A stretch of DNA of 64,000 nt from Pinus tabuliformis. Its lineage: Eukaryota > Streptophyta > Pinopsida > Pinales > Pinaceae. The translations under genes were made by a program, and so were the position numbers. The stretch is taken from the NCBI GenBank assembly GCA_031772625.1, contig CM062807.1:1150141007-1150205006 (forward strand). Reading direction: 5' to 3'. Each line of letters opens with the position of its first letter. Within the stretch, counting starts at the first letter, position 1. Positions 21,541 through 33,003 of this stretch are shown here, piece after piece. Under the pieces are notes generated by a model. That model searched no databases and was not told the DNA's origin. It saw only the letters and a program-made list of their open reading frames with translations.

Positions 21541-23400
21541 CCTCCACTGTTGCCCTTAACCCAGCAGTCACCCTCTTAGGAACCCCTTTTAGGTCCCCTA
21601 CGGGTTTGAGTGGTAACGGGGGCCAAGTCCACTAGAGGTGCATTATGACACCCTACGAGTGAAGCATTAAGAGCCATGAGACTCCTACCACTTGTAGAGC
21701 TCCATTCCATGGGCACCCTTTAGCATCCCCAGAACCCTGCACTTTGCCCCACATTATTCATGAGATGATGCACTTGGACCAACATGCTTCAATCAGCTTA
21801 GCAGTGTACACATGGTTTGGCAGCTAATCCGAGGCATTGATGAGGTTTGCCTCACCCCTTGAGATATGGGAGGGCTAGCACCATCCTCAGAGCCCTGAAC
21901 GTTGGAGCAAAATCGGGCTATTTTATCACCAAGAGACCCATGAGTTCCATTTTGTGCCCTAAACACAAAATTGGGGTCCACACAATGATTTGCATGGAGA
22001 TCTAGAGGCCAAAAACCTAGAACATGATTTTCGAAGCCCTCTACACTCAGTTTGGCACTGGAGGGGCCCAATGCATGCCTTCAAGAGGCCTATGTATGCA
22101 TGAGGTCAGCATTTATGATTTTACATTGGCTACTAGGTTGGCATATGACCTAGAGTGATTTTTCACATTACTTTATGACTTAGGAGGGGATTTTGCTCTA
22201 ATTTGATTAAGTAGGACTAATATATATTTGAGATCATATCATTGTGATCAATCATCATCAAACTTTTGAATTTCATACCTCTTAAAGAACTCGCACTTGC
22301 TTCGTGTGGGTGATTTTGGAGATACTTGGATGCATTTTGATATATGGAAGTTGATTTTGACATTCTTTGGAGCTATTTCTTAGTCTACTGGAAGGACATA
22401 TTGCACGTTATCTTGTAAGTGGAATCTTTTGTTGAATATCTTTTTCTTAAATGGAACTACATATTCTAGGTTGAAATTATGTTCCCTAATTTGTTGAAGA
22501 TCAATTTATTGAAGAATATCTAGATGAATGTTGTGTGCATTACTCATTGTAACATGTATTGAATGTTCCTAGTGGAGTAATTCTTGTTATTCTCCATCAA
22601 AATCCATTATTCCATTAAGTGGGTAATGGTTGAAATTTTGATAGCTAGGGCATCAAATTTCAACCTCCTTAGAAGGAATTTGGCTTATCTTAAACATCCT
22701 AAACTCCATATCCCCATAGGGTAAGGCATTGGTCTTATCACTTGATGATCAAAATTAAAATTTCTCCATAAATTTCTCTTCTCAAATTTGGTCCTTTTTA
22801 AGTTAGGGAGAAAACTAGGGCTTGGAGCGAAATTTTAGGAAGGCGGTTTTTTGGTGATTTGAGAGCCTAAACATCAAGATATAGGTCTAGGCTACCTAAC
22901 CTATCAATTTGGTGGGCATCCACTCAAATTTCATCCATAAAATCTCTTGCCCTAGGTGTTGCCCTAAGAGGGAAACCCTAGTTTCTTTTCCCTCAACTTG
23001 AGGGTTTCCTGAGCCTTGGAATAGCTAATTATTATTGCAAGAAACCCTTTCTCTTTGGTCTTGACCTTGTGAACACTTGTTTTCATCGAAAATTTCAAAA
23101 CCCTAGGTCTTGAACCTTGTTTTCTAGGGCTTTTCTTTGAGAGTGTTTTGCTTCTTTGAAGCCTTGAACCATTATTGAGCCTCTCTCTTGAATGAGCTCT
23201 CACCTGGTCACTTCATGCCTTATATCTCGCATATCTATTTTAAGCTATCTCCTTTCTACCGGGACTCCTCCCATCGATAAAAGTCCGTAAAGAGCAAGGG
23301 GTTTTTGCTGAGGTGACATTGGGCCTCTATCCCATTGTTAGCACTTTGTCTAGCTTTTGTCTTGTAGGGTTTCAACTTTCCCTCTCCAATGCCTGCTAGC
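21541..23400 (+). repeat. Unclassified repeat family, copy D
   Basis: A further diverged unit. Its 22200-22420 part resembles 19150-19340 of copy C (CACTTG, then TTGGAGAT...GGATG, ATTTTGA, GGAGCT). Its end at 23259-23330 repeats the end of copy C. The 22800-23200 part resembles the reversed 940-1300 segment of copy A. No recognisable protein. Confidence 0.45.
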
Positions 23401-24995
23401 TTTTGTGGTAACATGCCCGAGCTACAAACATCAACAAAACCCCCATGGCTGCCAAAAACGCTACAAGTGCAAATCAGCCCTCAAATGATGCTACAATCAG
23501 CTCATACAATGACAAATGAGGGCAGCATTTAAAGGTCCTCTACGTGGCATGTCTAGGAGGTGTCCATGTGTGCCAAATAGCCCCATAAGTTTCTCAAGAG
23601 GTGTGACCAATGCCTCAATATATGTGAACTGCCTTGGGAAATGTGAAAGTACCCAAAAATCATGATGCAACCAGCCCATCAAGGAAGAGGCTATGTCATG
23701 CCACTAAATGGCCCTGCTCATCCAAATGCAAGTGAGTGCAAAAAATTTTACTAAAGGTACCCTTACTAGAAGAAAGGGTAACAAGACCCATGTGGAAGTG
23801 TGGTATGCAGGTTTGGGAAAGCATATAAATGACCAGCAAGCAAACCCCCTCCACAAGATCCTAACAGTTCACCGCTTGTAAATAGAGGAGCAGCCCCAAG
23901 GTTGAATCTAGCTCCTCCAACAAGATTTCTATACCTTGATTCTTTCCGTCAGCCTCAAATGGTAGAAGAGATACACACTTGACTTCAAAGGTTGACCCCC
24001 TCTCTCCTTTGCCCAATGGCAAGCTCTTGAAGCACTGAAGCTCTTTCCCATGAACACGGCTCCAGAGCATTCTATTTCCTTTTGACATTATGTCAGTTGC
24101 TTTTAGATCTAGTGGTCAATTCGGTTTGCTGCCTTTACAAGAGTGACCTTCAGACTCCTACTTTGAATTGCCATTTGTGTAGTAAGAAATCCCGTTGACC
24201 TAGGTTTTGGTCATTTGTTGGACATTTAATAAGCTTATCTTATCTTATGCCAAAATTTGATTGGATTGGATTCTAAGGCTCTTCTCAGAAATATCAAGAT
24301 AAAATGGGCTTTTCATATTATGACAATACTATGAAGTTGGCTCAAAGTACCAGAAGTTAGGTTCTAGATTTTATTCAATTTTCTATTATTGGCATTAATA
24401 GAATGATTTATTGATAGGCTACAGTAGGGATGTGTTCCATGAAGAGAGTATCCCATTTAACACTAATCTCTCCACCAATGCATATTCTATGATAGACCAT
24501 TGGCCATGCTTGAAATTGAGACTATCTATGACTAGCTCCTTAGGTCAATACCCACCTTATTTGAGTTGGATAGTCAAAACTTGTGTCAAAGCTCTTTGTA
24601 GTTGATCCATTCCCTTTTGGGAAGTCATAGCATTGTACGAGGGGATATCACCCAAAGAGAAGCCATTTTAGGCCAAAATTATCGTCCAATAGATGGAAAG
24701 ATCATCGAAAGATTAGCTAGTTCTAAAGTTGTTACCATTTCAGAGTCCAACACGTTCCATATGCTTCCAAAAACAAAAGCCTTTTACTGTGACTGGTGCC
24801 TAGATTGTCATGAGGTCAGGAAACTCAACCCCTTCCATTCTAGCTGAAAAAATGGAGTGCCTCCTGAGATATTAATTAAAGATCTTCCAGTTTTCATGCC
24901 CCCTCAATGGATCTAATGATCCATTTGGCCTAAGTTACCTAGTTTGCATTCATTTTTTATTTGGGGATAAAGGAATTAGAAAAAAGCTAGCCATG
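23401..24995. other. No gene recognised
   Basis: Non-coding on inspection. Short open frames (for example 24602-24847 on plus) show no known motif. No RNA gene, tandem array or mobile-element terminus is visible. Confidence 0.4.
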
Positions 24996-25136
24996 CAAAA
25001 AATAAATAATAAAATTGGCCATCAAGTTCAATAAAGATAATTTTGTGAATTCCATCATAACTTCATGTATTCAAACAAAAAACAAATACAAATATTTTTT
25101 AACTTCAGATTAAACCCAAAAACTATGACAAATTAG
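24996..25136. repeat. Diverged direct repeat, left member
   Basis: Shares order and wording with 27345-27486: AAAATT...AAGTTCAA, then AATACAAATATTT, then a CCAAAAA...AAATTA ending. The pair brackets the LINE ORF1 remnant at 2.3 kb spacing. It could be an old LTR-like pair or a duplicated intron segment. Confidence 0.4.
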
Positions 25137-25490
25137 TTATTGGGTAGGAACCAGATGTGGTTGAACAACAATTTCCACAACGGCTAAGGTTTACCCTAGC
25201 CATCACCACCACTGTTCTAGGAAACTCTGATGCAGGTCCCACCCTAGAGGAAGTTGAAATCACTGCAAAGGAGTTCTGTTTGCTCGCTAAAGCCAGGTGC
25301 CATCATTGATCTGCGCTGGAGTAGGCCAAAATCGCCAGTCTACTGGCTAGAGTACCAAGAGATGCAATAACCCCCATTGGCTAGAGTTTTCTAGTGTCAT
25401 TTTGCTTGGGAAGATTGTTTTCTAGTGTCATTTTGCTTGGGAAGACTGTTTTCCGCAAACATTGGGAGTTGAACAGACTCTAGTCATTGG

Positions 25491-27004
25491 TTGTTACTAA
25501 AGAAGGGATATCACCATCCCTTGCAGCGATTGGGCCATAAGCTATGGGAGACGCCTGAGGGAAACAGAGGCATTCAACATACTAGTTTAGTCACTAATTC
25601 CAAGCAAATGAAATCAGCATCAACAACATTTTCTAAAACTACTGGAAGCCATCCCTCAACTAGATCTCCCATCTCTACAGCCGAGTAGGAAAGCCCTCCT
25701 TCTATCTAAGTGAGATTTGGTTGGAAAGTTTGCAGGCCTCTGGCCCAATCCCAAAGCTATGGAGACATGGGTAGCAGAACAATGGTCCCCAAAGATATAT
25801 GGACAACTCTAGGCCATACTTCATGGGATCCAAGGGAATGTTTCTATCCCCATGGACCTTGACTTCAATCCAGAACACGTGATTACAGCAGCCCCAGTGT
25901 GGGTCAGTTTAACCCAACTCCCATTAATTTTCTAGGACAATTGCTCCCTTAGTGAGATTGGAAACAAGCTGGGTCATTTCATTGTCTGCGAAGAACCAAA
26001 AGGGAATTTATATTCTTGTGTGAGAAATTGCATGTAGGTTTAATTTGGAGAAGGGACTCACATAAGCTTTGCAAATCAATATAGATGGCTGGAGCCACCA
26101 TTAAGAACTAGATTATGAGCAGATTCCATTGAAGTGCATGGCTTGTCATGCTTATGGACATTTTGCTAAAAACTGTCCAAAAGTCCAGGAAGAGCAACCT
26201 CCTTCAAGGAAACAGTTAAGGAAGGAACCCAAAATCTAGATGGTTCCAAGCAAGCATAAGAAATTTTCAACATAAGGGGCCATCACATCCAAAGCCATCA
26301 CAAGAGAGTCTGCCCATGTCAAGCAACAACAAATTTAAAGTTCTAAGGAACTTAGAGGGCTCAGTAAATCTTGAAGATACAGAGAAGGATGTTGTAGATG
26401 AACAGACTTTAGATCTGAACTCTGGACCAGCTCATCCTAGTAATGGTACAGACTCATCCCTTGAGGATCTAGTGGTTAATGCCCAAGAAGGAAAGTAAGC
26501 AAAAGAAGAAGAGGAAAATGAAGAAGAAACAGAGTCTAAAGAAGAAGATAAGGAAACGGAGGAGGAAGAAAGGGACATAGGTCAGAAAGAGGAAAAAGAG
26601 GCAGAGCCTGAATCCTCTAAATCCTTCTCCTTTGCCAAAGTTATGAAGATGGCTCCAGATTCCTCCCCTCCTCTTAAGGGGAAGGAAGTCCAATTGGGAC
26701 CAGATATCTCAAAAGGTAGAAATGAATATTCACCTGAGATGTCAAGCAATACTTGACTTGCACCTGAGATAGTTATGCTCTGTTTATGTATTTCACTTCG
26801 TAGTCAATGTGTAAGAATCTGCCCATGTACTCAGGAAACTGATATGAAAAGCTCATGTAGGAAAATTCACTTTCTTTCCCCACTGTTCCATGAAGGGAGG
26901 TTAGAAATCTGCAAGATTTCCAATCAGCACTATTTGTACGACTGCTGTTAGCTATGCCACAGCTTTTTTATAATAAATTATTTTTCGATTTCAGTAAAAA
27001 AAAA
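25491..27004 (+). pseudogene. LINE ORF1 remnant (DUF4283 and zinc knuckle)
   Basis: A DUF4283-like nucleic-acid-binding region runs from about 25700 to 26020 (phrases KFAGLWPNP, WVAEQWSP, APVWVSLTQLPL, IGNKLG). It is followed by a CCHC knuckle at 26135-26176 (CMACHAYGHFAKNC). A frame change then leads to an acidic, Glu-rich tail (26316-26755) with one in-frame TAA at 26496. The 3' end, TAATAAATTATTTTTCGATT then an A run at 26996-27004, looks like a plant LINE terminus. No endonuclease or RT (ORF2) lies between ORF1 and the tail. ORF1 protein would coat the LINE RNA. The 5' boundary is uncertain and no TSD was found. Confidence 0.65.
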
Positions 27005-28269
27005 GCCAAACTAAAATTCGATTGAAAACATTCATATAAGTCTGTGTGGGAGTTTTTGCTTTTATATTTTTAACATTTAACAAAAAAACTAATCTTAACA
27101 TTTATTTCTCAAATTTATTTAAAAAAAAACTGCACGGTCAGTTAACTTTGCCATTGAGTTAGTCACTGCTAGAGATTCAACGAACTTCGATTTTTTTTTA
27201 AATCATACGGATAACTAAGCATTTGGTGCAAAGAGTTTCTCATTGAATACTGATATATGTGATCCCCAAGGCTCTAAGATCTACGGGATACACAGTTAGT
27301 GTTTGTGTTAGAATTCAGTGACAATAAAGTATGGAAAAAAATTGTCGGTGCATAAAAAATATGATAAAATTCATTAGCAAGTTCAACAAAGAGAATTATG
27401 CACATTTTGTTATAACAACATATTGTCAAGGGAAAAAAAATACAAATATTTCGTATAGCTTAAAATTGGATCCAAAAATTTCTCAAATTAAATGTCAAGA
27501 CTGAAAAAAATTTAAAATATTGTTCAAAGACAATCCATGATCGACTCATATATTGTTCAAAGATTCCCATGTTGATTTGTGGCAATCAAATTCATTGAAT
27601 CTGGCAAATTTAAACACCAGTGCTTGAGATTCAGTGAATTTCAAGTTTAGGGTAAAAAAAATACCTAATGAGGTGACTATGCTAAACGTGCCCATGCCTA
27701 TTTGTTGCTGGGAAGATCATAAGAGTTCTTGATAATCATCACAATCTAGCCAGTTATGACTTGATCAGAACCTTCAGAAGCACATTCACCTTTAATATAT
27801 CATGTGGGCAATAACAGTGGTGTTTACCTAACCTAATGATGTAGCCCATGCCAGAGCTTACGACAAGAATAATTGAGAACCAGTATATATATACAGGTGT
27901 TTATTATTATATTCATTCACAGATACAGAGATCACACAAATGGCATGCTTACTTAATATTGTTGCTGCTGGACTTATTCGGAGCAGTGCAATATTATCAT
28001 CATTATGATGCCTTGGAGGTACGCTCCTCATCTATATCGGCAAAATTAGTATTATTGTACTATTTTGGGAAACTATACGTTCCAAGAATGTCAAAGAACA
28101 GCCCGTTTGAAGAAGGAAATTTCAGATACATAACTTATGCTTATAATTCTGATGAACTCTCTCTTCCTATGAAGCATTAGGCATGAAGAAAAATCACAAT
28201 GGAGGTGAAACTAATTATGCCGAAGAAATTATTGCTAACAAAACCAGATAAATCAGCTAAGGATCGTAC
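27005..28269. other. Non-coding; probable start of intron 1 of the SAL-like gene
   Basis: A GTACG splice donor begins on the minus strand at 28269, so this DNA would be intron if the gene is real. It is AT-rich, includes the diverged direct repeat 27345-27486, and holds no exon that I can recognise. A 110-codon plus-strand frame at 27848-28180 has no motif and is probably chance. Confidence 0.45.
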
Positions 28270-28723
28270 CTGCCACTGTAACGAATGAGTTATCATCTTT
28301 GGAGTTAACTCTTTCTTCATTTTTGAGGAGGCGATCCTGAACACGCTGGCAAAGTACACAGGCCAACTGTACTGCCTTCACTGCAACTTCAAGCTCCCTG
28401 TCATACTTACCTCCCACTTTTAGGGCAGGCGCCCTTATGTCCAGGATGGGTTCTCTTAAATCAGTCGAGAACTCTATGGCGGGACTCTCAGATTCTTCTT
28501 CCATGCTCAATTCTTGCAAATTGGAGGCCCCGCTAATACTTCTACAGCAAATTGCCTTGTTGTCTGTGAACAAAGCTATGTTGTTACTAGACTTTTGGAA
28601 CAGCAATGGATGACCCAACAGTTTCTTTCTCTGCAGTGAAGGATATGAGCAGCGCCCACTTTGGTTTTGGAAGAAATATTTAGACCCAAGTGAAGAATTT
28701 GAGAGAATGGTTGCGGTGGCCAT
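28270..28723 (-). CDS. HAL2/SAL-like 3'(2'),5'-bisphosphate nucleotidase, first exon
   Basis: The ATG at 28723 sits in a good plant context (GCGATGGCC). About 60 Ser/Asn/Lys-rich residues with few acids look like a plastid transit peptide, then an acidic linker. Next comes the family's N-terminal helix, KYDRELEVAVKAVQLAC, followed by a DNSFVTVA phrase. The exon ends at GCAG|GTACG. In relatives the next codon completes a metal-binding Asp (the VAD motif), consistent with the phase-1 splice. The enzyme family removes a phosphate from PAP and PAPS in sulfur metabolism and retrograde signalling. No further exon is visible to the left, so either intron 1 is very long or this is a gene fragment. 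The catalytic DP(I/L)D(G/S)T motif is not in the window. Confidence 0.72.
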
Positions 28724-29547
28724 CGCCTTAGCTAGTGCCTAAATTTATGTGGGCATGCCAACTGAGGAATGCTTTGAACAATGTTTGGAAAAATTGAAAT
28801 CAAACTTTCGTAATTATGAGATAAAAAAGGAGGGGAGGGGAGGTGTGGTCACCATCTAATCTCATGACAAGATACTGCATTGGTTTTGAGATTGACTAAA
28901 AGATTTTGTGGCTCCTTCGACAAATGTAGGGGTTAGTGGAAGAATGTTCAATGTGGTGGCCTAAGTGGGCGTACTTGTCTGTGAGGAAAGGAAACATTGG
29001 TTCCATGGCATACGTAGATTGACATGAGCAATGATGTCAAAGAATATCTATTGAGCAGCAAAGGGCATATACAACTAAAGGTTTATAATGAATTTTAATG
29101 AAAAATTGGTGAAATTATTATAATTAATATAGAATTATTTTAAATATGAATTCAACGTGAGTTGATAGAGATTTAATTTTTTTATTTTTAGATTTTTTTA
29201 ATTAGTTAACAGGATTAAAATTGAATTTTTTTTTTTTACTTTTTAGATTTTTTAATTAATTAATATGATTAAAATTTCAATTTTAATGATAAACGAACAA
29301 CAACATTACACATTATCATAAACCTCTTAACCCAATCAATAAAATTATCAAAAATATAAATAATATATTATTAAAATATATTTAATTCATTTAAAAATAT
29401 ATATATCAAAGTTTAAATAAATAAAACTATTTTTAAAATATGAGATAGCAATGGCAATGATAGGATTTCATTGTTTTATATATTCAACCATATGGTGGTA
29501 GTTTGAAATTGCAATCCATTTTGAGACTTTAGAACATTCATAATGAT
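28724..29547. other. Upstream region of the SAL-like exon
   Basis: No gene. On the minus strand this is the promoter side of the exon at 28723. A TAAATTTA near 28740 is too close to the ATG to call a TATA box with confidence. Beyond 29040 the sequence is AT-rich with T and A runs and no reading frame. Confidence 0.4.
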
Positions 29548-29715
29548 TGTGAATGTTTATATTTTTGTTTATCTTTATTAGTCATTACACTAGTCTTTGG
29601 CTTTAGTGTTAAATATTTAATAAGAAGTTTATATTTATTTATTTTGTGTATCTTTATTAGTTATTGCGAGGGTCTTTGGCTTTAGTGTTAAATATTTAAT
29701 AGGTTTATATTTATT
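29548..29715. repeat. 79-bp tandem duplication
   Basis: The phrase CTTTGGCTTTAGTGTTAAAT occurs at 29595 and 29674 with similar flanks, giving two units of 79 bp. Confidence 0.7.
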
Positions 29716-29785
29716 CAATATCATATGGTAGGCTATGCATGTCCACACCGCTTCAATTTAAAGGTTAATTATAGTGAGTGTTCGC

Positions 29786-30330
29786 TCGAGGGTGGGGCCT
29801 ATCCATAAATCCCGGGAATATTGTTTGAGCAATTAATGCTCGACATATTTTTTAAAGGGTGAATTATAGAATATGTTTTCAAATAATATTTTAATCATAG
29901 GTATATATGTGGAAGATTGTGTTGTGAATGTTTGGTTCAATGACATCACAATGCATCATTAAAGTGAAATTTAATATAATTTATAAAGATGATAATAGAT
30001 GATGTAATACAGGTAAGATATATAAGTTTCTTATATTTATAAATTATAATAAGTGAGATATATAAAAGAAACTTAAGTTTATAAATTAAAATAAAATAAT
30101 AATAAGTGAATTTTATAATATAGAAAAAAAAAAAAAAAAAAAAAAAAACTATGCTTTTATAATGCTATTTTAATTCTATTACACATAAAATAATAATAAA
30201 TGAACTTTATAATGTAAAAAAATATTTAGTATATAACAAAATTATTATAGTAAGATATACAAGTTTGTCAAGTCTAAAAATTAAATTAAAATAATAATAA
30301 ATAAATTTTATAATATAATATATTATTTAA
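29786..30330. repeat. AT-rich dispersed repeat, copy 1
   Basis: Begins at CGAGGGTGGGGCCTATCC and runs collinearly with 46528-47045. It contains a 25-A run at 30124-30148 where copy 2 has a short A tract. No coding sequence. Confidence 0.75.
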
Positions 30331-31010
30331 CTATTATAATGGTATATTAGTATATAGTTATTTTAATTTTATTATTACATATATAAAGTATATAGTTATT
30401 TTAATTATATTATTGTATATTTATTAATTGTTGAGAGGAATCAAATGTCTTTACATGTGCAAATTTCTTTTACAATGAAAAAATCTTTGATCTCTTTCGG
30501 CAGAACCATGGGCTAGAACATTTTATGTTTTTTATTTTATTTTATTTTATAAATTAAAATAAAATAATAATAAGTGAATTTTATAATATAAAAAGAAAAA
30601 AAAAATAACTATGCTTTTATAATGCTATTTTAATTCTATTACACATAAAATAATAATAAATGAACTTTATAATGTAAAAAAATATTTAGTATATAACAAA
30701 ATTATTATAGTAAGATATACAGGTTTGTCAAGTCTAAAAATTAAATTAAAATAATAATAAATAAATTTTAGAATATAATATATTATTTAACTATTATAAT
30801 GGTATATTAGTATATAGTTATTTTAATTTTATTATTACATATATAAAGTATATAGTTATTTTAATTATATTATTGTATATTTATTAATTGTTAAGAGGAA
30901 TCAAATCTCTTTACATGTGCAAATTTCTTTTACAATGAAAAAATATTTGATCTCTTTGGGCAGAACCATGGGCTAGAGCATTTTATGTTTTTTATTTTAT
31001 TTTATTTTAT
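30081..31010. repeat. 460-bp tandem duplication, AT-rich
   Basis: Two units offset by 460 bp (for example CTATGCTTTTATAATGC at 30149 and 30609), each ending near GGGCTAGA(A/G)CATTTTATG and an ATTTT run. They differ at only a few positions, so the duplication is younger than the dispersed repeat it lies in. Confidence 0.8.
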
Positions 31011-31859
31011 CTTATTAATTTTATTTTTAATTTTGTTTTATTTTGATTGAGTCAAAATGTTAACATTACAACATCTTCCCCATACTAGGCTAGAGCGGTG
31101 CAGTGCATAAGAGAATTTTTGGTCGACGCGTTTCGAACCAACAAATGTGGTTCATCATAAGAATTTTTGTTTGTCATGTTTCAACCATATTACTGCATCA
31201 ATGCACTCCATCAACACTCACATTAATGCATAACCCTACCACTAGGACTAAGGTAGGGTAACATATTTCATTAAAAAATATCAATTGTTTTTTCAAAAAA
31301 TCCTTAATGGTTCACTAGATATATTACACAACATTGCAATGTAACCATATCACATGTATCATGATAAGTCTATGACTTTTCGAATAAAAATGTTGTATGT
31401 ACACCTATTAGATTTAACCACAAAAGTATGTAATTTTTCCATGCACAGTGTGTTAGATTCAAATGTTTGTAATAAAACATCATTTTGTCAAACAACTTTT
31501 CAGTTTGTCGGGTATATCAACCCACACTAATGCACCGCACTACCAAGCACATTGATTGCATATTCATGATGTGTTTCGTGTATCATTATTTAGAAAGTAT
31601 GTTCCTGGTATTGATCATGTTATTGATTGACATGTGATTTTGGTTGCCTTAGAGGTTTTTTACGGTGTTGAATCCATTTCCACCATCAAAAAAATGATTC
31701 AAACACTCCCATAGTTGAATTTTTTTGAAAAAAAATTATCAAATTCCGACAAAAAAATGGTCATTCGAGAAAAATTATCACCTCAATAGAAAACACCGTT
31801 AAACTTAATAAATGTCATACTAAAATATAATATGACACTCTATAAACTAAAATAAATTA
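31011..31859. other. No gene recognised
   Basis: AT-rich with several A/T runs. No reading frame, RNA gene or element terminus could be supported. Confidence 0.4.
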
Positions 31860-33003
31860 TATAATAAATAGATAAGTGTATCCTATACTTATACTATCAA
31901 GCCTTTGGGCTTGACCGTGCACGAAGTGTGTTCCCAAGTCAACGTGGTGAGACGACTTAGCAAAGAGTGGAGATGACTTGAAGTAGAATCGACTAAAACA
32001 AGTCAAGAACATAATTAAACGAAGGGCAATCAAACTGCAAAAGGTGCGCGTAATCTAACGAGGCAGAGGAGTTGCCCGGAAAGTTATGGAAATTCCAGTC
32101 ATATTTAGAGAAAATCCGGTAAGGATTTAGTCATGCGAGTTAGAAGGGAGAGATGAGTTGTAGGTTTTGAGGCTCGCCTAGTTGATCCTAGAAGAGGGCA
32201 AAGTAGTATGTTTTTGTTGCAAGGCTACATGAATAGAAGTAATGTCGAAGGTCCCAGGCGCCTAAGGTTATTTCTGGGTTTTGGTTTTTGATAAAGAGTA
32301 GCAGGTCGAAGGGTCGCACTTAGCTAGTGAGTTTTTCTGTGAAGTTATGCAGGTTGTGGTAGCAAATTGTTTGAGGGCTCGACCCAACCGTGTTATTGTA
32401 TTATTGCACCGAAGTTTTGTAATTATATTGAAGGTTGACTATTAAAGTAAAGGGGAAGTTATTCAGGGGTCCCCCTTCCCACATATTATTACTATGTATT
32501 GTTATATATTGTTGTTGTTGAAACTAAGTTGTATAACAATCGATGTAGAATTGTTGAAGTAAGATTGTGAATTGGTGAATGAAGTAGAATTATAAAAGAA
32601 ATTAAGTGTTGGAATATTTGAAGGGTTATTGTAGTGGATCTAGATAGATTACTAATTACACAAGTAAGACATCTAGTTCACATGCAGGGTACATAAGTTA
32701 GAGGCATAATTTGGGTGTTAGTAAGCCTAACTTTGCAAGCCATCGGGAAGAAAGTACGCTAGTGTTTCACACCTCAAGGGACTCATGAACCTTGAGGTTA
32801 GAGGTGCACCCTAAGGGCATGATAGTTAGTATGAGAGCAGCTTATTGAAGTCAAGATTAGTGAGATGGTGTCTCTAGGTGAATCAGGAGAGGGCAGCCAA
32901 ACTCAAGACGTAGGATGGGAATTGCTTCAACAAGTTCTAGAAAAGTTTGATCTCTATGTAGATAATCTTGAAAGGCTAATAAAGTCTACGAGTGATTGGA
33001 TAA
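31860..33003 (+). mobile_element. Truncated LTR retrotransposon 5' end
   Basis: LTR-like R/U5 sequence (a GGGGAAGTTATTCAGG stretch at 32451, then CCCCCTTCCC) leads to a PBS-like TAGTATGAGAGC at 32827-32838, two mismatches from the iMet-type site. An ATG at 32865 opens a 47-codon frame (GWELLQQVLEKFDLYVDNLE) reminiscent of a Gag N-terminus, which stops at 33006. The sequence then changes abruptly at TGTAACACCC (33004), probably another insertion. The LTR start is not identifiable. Confidence 0.4.

Noticed and set aside
24602..24847. 81-codon plus frame with a Cys/His-containing end.
   Set aside because: No family resemblance and no supporting context; too short to call.
27848..28180. Possible second exon near the SAL-like gene.
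   Set aside because: It is on the wrong strand for the gene and lacks any family motif.
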